Source of the DNA: CAZTQN01 sp964615765
Lineage (GTDB): Bacteria > Planctomycetota > Phycisphaerae > Phycisphaerales > UBA1924
Direction of reading: 5' to 3'
Length of the DNA: 64,000 bases
NCBI GenBank assembly: GCA_964615765.1
Contig: CAZTQN010000017.1
Span: 1-64,000, forward strand
The position numbers and the translations under genes were made by a program. Every line of letters starts with the position of its first letter. Position 1 is the first letter of the stretch. Below, in pieces: positions 61,201 through 64,000 of this stretch. The notes under the pieces are model-generated. The model was not told the DNA's origin. It saw only the letters and a program-made list of their open reading frames with translations, and searched no databases.

Positions 61201-61298
61201 GCGTGCACGCGGCCCGCGTGCATTCGGATGATGGCGTGCTTGAAGAACTGCGGCGCGTGCTGAGCACCGCGCCGGTGCTGGACGAGGTGAACGCATGA
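58218..61298 (+). CDS. CbiX-HemC-CobA-HemD four-domain fusion
   Basis: A 1026-residue tetrapyrrole protein. Residues about 10-235 are a two-lobed CbiX/SirB chelatase (LILAAHGAGDGS, VVGHGTRRSA). About 240-505 is porphobilinogen deaminase (RLGTRGSRLALWQ, VHSLKDLP, GTCSARRAAQV, RGTVERRLAQVDDGSFDAT). About 522-755 is uroporphyrinogen-III methyltransferase (VWLVGAGPGDAGLITVKGLE, GDPFIYGRGWEE). About 772-1020 is uroporphyrinogen-III synthase (VVVTRPRSASAGLIAQLREL). It could take porphobilinogen to uroporphyrinogen III and on to siroheme, apart from an oxidase step. The HemC part lacks the cofactor cysteine (LEPRTGLIPSAV replaces LEGGCxxPIG). Confidence 0.9.
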   Translation: MSDVSGMSNRGTLILAAHGAGDGSAANSAVLALAESLAAARRDLRVVTAFRMGTPELGAVLGAAGRDGARAWVLPVMTSDGYFAGEFLRGLAGDRAVVLPPIGVDARVTAMCVDLVRERLAVEGLAGAAVRVLVVGHGTRRSASSGAATEALARAIAAATGAAAQAAFLDQDPLLEDVAPTLGDADVLVVPFLLGGGGHHLQDIPERLARAERARVRVLPALADVPTFAETVRVIVDDAVGRPRVRLGTRGSRLALWQAHTAAAALRKIGAEVEVVVLGTRGDADQRTPLDAFATDGPFTDDLESALQRGEIDAAVHSLKDLPLTLGAGTTVAAVLARGAVEDVLVSRDGRTLRELPRGARVGTCSARRAAQVRRVRPDVVIEPIRGTVERRLAQVDDGSFDATVLALAGLARLGLAGRAAEVFPLDVMMPEAGQGAIAVQTRETGAAADMVALIDDDATRHAVEEERRATAMLEPRTGLIPSAVWRDGVLHVRVLSGDGRLLSDGRGATAEEAVEDLASRGRVWLVGAGPGDAGLITVKGLELLRAADVVVTDRQAGPALLEQARGDAEIIDAGKAPGRHTLTQEEINAVLVRRARAGLRVVRLKGGDPFIYGRGWEELEHCRGAGVWCAVVPGVTSAIAAAAAAEVPVTARGIARTLAIVTPQSESGAPTRALDYAALARMDTVSVLMGRAMLGEIADGLIHAGRDAETPVVVVQQGTLPEQRVVRGTLATITRVADEQGIAAPATVVIGTVAGLSAAGPGASAGGGPLAGKRVVVTRPRSASAGLIAQLRELGAEVIDCPLIRIVYTRGQDAEVLRRRHDWTVFTSLHGVRGWFEAVRSMGLDARVLGSTRLAAVGPKTAEALGAIGLAPDVVPEEHRAAALVREIGQGARAAGQTVLFPCGTLARDELRAGLAACGMIVHAPTVYDTLHEPVTDWARASITRGVDAWLFYCPSGVASAAAAGLQPGATDGAAVVCVGPTTARAAAEAGFERVHAARVHSDDGVLEELRRVLSTAPVLDEVNA

Positions 61299-62305
61299 TC
61301 GACTGGCGAACGGACGACCAGACTCGGCGGCTGGGGCGATTGCGACGCTCGGCGGCGCTGCGCGACGTGTTCCGCGAGACGCGGCTGAACCCGAGCGATC
61401 TGGTGCTGCCGCTGTTTGTCGTTGAGGACGAGCGGCGCGCGGGCGAGATCGCTTCGATGCCGGGCGTTCGGCGGCATGCGCTGGGCGAGCTGGCGCGAGC
61501 CGCGGACGAGGCGGTCCGCGTGGGCGTTCGGAGCATGCTGCTGTTCGGGATTCCGCAGGAGAAGGACGAGGCGGGCTCGGCGGCGTACGACGACGACGGG
61601 GTTGTGCCGATGGCGGTGCGCGTGCTGAAGGCGCGGCATCCGAGCCTCGCGGTGATCACGGACGCGTGCCTGTGCCAGTACACGTCGCACGGCGGGTGCC
61701 TTGCGCACAGCGGCGGTGATGCGGATGATGCGGGAACGCTCGATGCGCTCGGGCGCGTCGCGGTGAGTCACGCCGCGGCGGGCGCGGATCTGATCGCGCC
61801 GAGTGGGATGCTCGACGGGGGCGTGCACGCGATCCGCACGGCGCTCGATGATGCGGGGTTCGTGGACACGGGGATTCTGGCGTACTCGGCGAAGTTTGCG
61901 TCGAGCCTGTACGGGCCGTTTCGGGATGCGGCGCACTCGGCGCCGACGCGCGGCGATCGGCGGAGCCATCAGCTTGACGTCGCCAACGGGCGCGAGGCGA
62001 TCGCGGAGGCGGTGCAGGATCGACTCGAGGGTGCGGACGCGGTGATGGTGAAGCCGGCGGGGACGTCGCTGGACATCGTGACGCGGCTGCGCGACCAGAT
62101 GCCGGACACGCCGCTGGCGGCGTATCAAGTTGGCGGGGAGTACGCGATGATCGTCGCGGCGGCGCAGCGTGGGTGGCTGGACGAGCGGGCGACGCTGTTG
62201 GAGTCGCTGCTGGCGATCAAGCGGGCGGGCGCGGACGCGATCATCACGTACGCCGCGGTGCGGGCGGCGGGATGGCTGCGCGAGGACGAAGGAGCGCGGT
62301 CATGA
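61295..62305 (+). CDS. hemB: Delta-aminolevulinate dehydratase (porphobilinogen synthase)
   Basis: Condenses two 5-aminolevulinate molecules into porphobilinogen. The 336 residues include LPLFVVEDERRAG, the zinc-type cysteines (DACLCQYTSHGGC), the active-site lysines in YSAKFASSLYGPFRDA and VMVKPAGTSLD, and YQVGGEYAMI. It starts 4 bases before the end of the fusion gene and its stop overlaps hemL. Confidence 0.96.
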   Translation: MIDWRTDDQTRRLGRLRRSAALRDVFRETRLNPSDLVLPLFVVEDERRAGEIASMPGVRRHALGELARAADEAVRVGVRSMLLFGIPQEKDEAGSAAYDDDGVVPMAVRVLKARHPSLAVITDACLCQYTSHGGCLAHSGGDADDAGTLDALGRVAVSHAAAGADLIAPSGMLDGGVHAIRTALDDAGFVDTGILAYSAKFASSLYGPFRDAAHSAPTRGDRRSHQLDVANGREAIAEAVQDRLEGADAVMVKPAGTSLDIVTRLRDQMPDTPLAAYQVGGEYAMIVAAAQRGWLDERATLLESLLAIKRAGADAIITYAAVRAAGWLREDEGARS

Positions 62306-63633
62306 GCTGGTCGCTGAGCGAGCGGGGGGTGCAGACACGGTCGAGCGCGGCGTTCGAGCGGGCGCGCGCGGTGATGCCGGGCGGCGTGAACTCGCCGGTG
62401 CGCGCGTTCAAAGGTGTGGGTGGCACGCCGCGGGTGGTGGAACGCGGCGCGGGGTGCCGCGTGTTCGATGTCGACGGGCGCGGATACATCGACATGATCG
62501 GGTCGTGGGGCGCGATGATCGTCGGGCACGCGCACCCGGCGGTGGTGGAGGCGGTGAGTCGTGCGGCGCGGGACGGGTTCAGCTTCGGGCTGAGCACGGT
62601 GCTGGAGATCGAGCTTGGCGAGGAGATCATGCGGCGCGTGCCGTCGATGGAGCGCGTGCGGATGGTGAACTCGGGGACGGAGGCGGTGATGAGCGCCGTT
62701 CGGCTGGCGCGGGCCGCGACGGGGCGGGCGAAGATCATCAAGTTCGCGGGCGGGTATCACGGGCATAGCGACGCGCTGCTGGTGACGGCGGGGTCGGGCG
62801 TGCTGACGCTGGGGTTGCCGGGCTCGCCGGGGGTGACGCAGGGCGCGACGCAAGACACGCTGGTCGTGCCGTATAACGACGCGGGCGCGGTCCGCGAGGT
62901 GATGCGCGAGCACGGCGCGGAGGTTGCGGCGATCGTCGTCGAGCCGATCGCGGGGAACATGGGGCTGGTGCCGCCGGTGGTCGGGTTCCTGCAGACGCTG
63001 CGGCAGGAGGCGTCGCGGTGGGGCGCGCTGCTGATCTTCGACGAGGTGATGACGGGGTGCCGCGTGGCGCGCGGCGGGGCGCAGGAGCTGTACGCGGTTC
63101 GGCCGGACATCACGACGCTGGGCAAAGTGATCGGCGGCGGGCTGCCGATCGGCGCGTTCGGCGGGCGGGCGGAGCTGATGGATCTGATGGCGCCCGCGGG
63201 CGAGGTGTACCAGGCGGGCACGTTCTCCGGCAATCCGATCGCGATGACGGCGGGGCTCGCGACGCTGCGGCTGCTTGACGACGCTGCGTATGCGCGGCTG
63301 GAAACGCAGTCGGCACGCCTGGCGGATGGGCTGCGCCGCGTGATGCGCGAGACGGGCGTTGACGGCGTGGTGCAGCGCGTCGGCTCGATGCTGTCGATCT
63401 TCTTCGGCGTTGGGCGGGTTGAGTCGCTCGCGGACGCGGACGCGGCGGACCACGCGGTGTTCACGCGGCTGTTTCACGGGCTGCTGGAGCGCGGCGTGCA
63501 CCTGCCGCCCAGCGGGTATGAGTCGTGGTTTGTGGGTCTTGCGCACACCGACGCGGTGGTCGACGCGATCGTCGCGGCGACGCGCGAGACGCTCGCAAGC
63601 CTGGGCACGGAGGCGGAGACGGACGCGGTGTGA
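62302..63633 (+). CDS. hemL: Glutamate-1-semialdehyde 2,1-aminomutase
   Basis: PLP enzyme making 5-aminolevulinate from glutamate-1-semialdehyde. The 443 residues include VMPGGVNSPVRAFKGVGGTP, VNSGTEAVMSAVRLARAATG, KFAGGYHGHSDALL, IFDEVMTGCRVARGGAQELY and the PLP-lysine segment TTLGKVIGGGLPIGAFGG. It completes the C5 route with hemA and hemB. The ATG overlaps the hemB stop (ATGA). Confidence 0.96.
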   Translation: MSWSLSERGVQTRSSAAFERARAVMPGGVNSPVRAFKGVGGTPRVVERGAGCRVFDVDGRGYIDMIGSWGAMIVGHAHPAVVEAVSRAARDGFSFGLSTVLEIELGEEIMRRVPSMERVRMVNSGTEAVMSAVRLARAATGRAKIIKFAGGYHGHSDALLVTAGSGVLTLGLPGSPGVTQGATQDTLVVPYNDAGAVREVMREHGAEVAAIVVEPIAGNMGLVPPVVGFLQTLRQEASRWGALLIFDEVMTGCRVARGGAQELYAVRPDITTLGKVIGGGLPIGAFGGRAELMDLMAPAGEVYQAGTFSGNPIAMTAGLATLRLLDDAAYARLETQSARLADGLRRVMRETGVDGVVQRVGSMLSIFFGVGRVESLADADAADHAVFTRLFHGLLERGVHLPPSGYESWFVGLAHTDAVVDAIVAATRETLASLGTEAETDAV

Positions 63634-63713
63634 TGGTGATGGTGCGTGCGTGGCTCACACGGATGAGACGAGCGAAAGTGAAGGCCGCCGCAGCGGCACG
63701 GGAGGTTGATCGC

Positions 63714-64000
63714 ATGACGGCTTGGCAGACGATGGTGCGCGGTGTGAAGGCGGCGGCGGCGGCGGTGATGACGCTGGCGGCGTGCGCGGGAGCGCAGGCC
63801 GAGCCGGCGGCGAAGCCGGGCGGGTCGCAGACGATCCTGAACGTGTCGTTCGATCCGACGCGCGAGCTGTACAGCGCCGTCAACGCGGCGTTCGCCGAGC
63901 ACTGGCGATCGACGACCGGGGGCGCGGTGAGCGTGCGGCAATCGCACGGCGGGTCTGGCAAGCAGGCGCGGGCGGTGATCGACGGGCTTGAGGCGGACGT
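63714..64000 (+). CDS. Sulfate ABC transporter substrate-binding protein, N-terminal part
   Basis: The gene runs off the right edge; 95 residues are visible. After a signal peptide (VKAAAAAVMTLAACAGAQAE) the sequence ILNVSFDPTRELYSAVNAAF and QSHGGSGKQARAVIDGLEAD is the Sbp/CysP signature for periplasmic sulfate or thiosulfate binding. GGAGG lies 8 bases before the ATG at 63714; a longer in-frame start at 63633 is less likely. It ties sulfate uptake to the cys/hem operon. Confidence 0.9.
   Translation, partial: MTAWQTMVRGVKAAAAAVMTLAACAGAQAEPAAKPGGSQTILNVSFDPTRELYSAVNAAFAEHWRSTTGGAVSVRQSHGGSGKQARAVIDGLEAD

Noticed and set aside
57498..61223. Minus-strand frame of over 1200 codons opposite the hem fusion
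   Set aside because: Arg/His/Pro-rich composition is typical antisense reading of a GCG-rich gene.

Overview
The window is about 64 kb of very GC-rich bacterial DNA with one 100-N scaffold gap at 25073-25172. Gene content suggests a planctomycete, probably of the Phycisphaerae type: dockerin-like DVNDSG...VQDxFDFLAA tails, PEP-CTERM-like anchors, extended ribosomal proteins and the style of the secreted proteins. This placement is inference from familiarity with these families, not a search result.

Region 1 (1-20.4 kb) ends a UDP-glucose dehydrogenase gene and then, all on the minus strand, carries the S10/spc/alpha ribosomal supercluster read from rpsJ (20053) down to rplQ (3049), then two small Cys-rich lipoproteins and pheS. 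rpsD, rpmD, adk and map are missing from their usual places. S14 lacks its zinc cysteines. L22 carries an N-terminal XRE-like helix-turn-helix. L4, L15, L17, L29 and S5 have low-complexity tails.

Region 2 (20.4-31.2 kb) holds a secreted unknown protein, an M28 peptidase lipoprotein, a SYLF-domain lipoprotein beside an array of ~91-bp G-quadruplex/hairpin repeats, two zinc-ribbon membrane proteins, thyX, a glycosyltransferase, a Phd/ParE toxin-antitoxin pair and icd.

Region 3 (31.2-39.6 kb) is accessory. A degenerate tRNA-Asn-like element follows icd, then a compact four-gene unit of lower GC (Panacea-like protein, membrane protein, PD-(D/E)XK nuclease, unknown 414-aa protein). Next come an Asp/Pro-rich protein with a good promoter, a PadR regulator with its membrane-protein partner, and an AIPR-type protein. 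The strand composition flips from C-rich to G-rich across about 36-40 kb, as expected at a replication origin, and the ribosomal and cys/hem operons both point away from it.

Region 4 (39.7-54.1 kb) contains secreted/anchored proteins, a GNAT enzyme, a DUF4130-UdgX glycosylase beside a radical-SAM DNA repair protein, a Cu+ ATPase, a carboxymuconolactone decarboxylase-like protein, a rhodanese, a DinB protein, a SnoaL-like protein, a thioredoxin-reductase-like flavoprotein lacking its redox cysteines, and a DUF5872-like protein.

Region 5 (54.1-64 kb) is a sulfur/tetrapyrrole operon: poly-cysteine leader peptide and terminator, cysH, sulfite reductase, hemA, a four-domain CbiX-HemC-CobA-HemD fusion, hemB, hemL and the start of a sulfate-binding protein. 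Sulfite reductase needs siroheme, which the fusion protein would help make, so cofactor and enzyme are made together, probably under cysteine-responsive attenuation.

Several short repeat families are scattered through the whole window and in places lie inside reading frames (thyX, copA, icd) or supply stop codons (thyX, the DinB gene).
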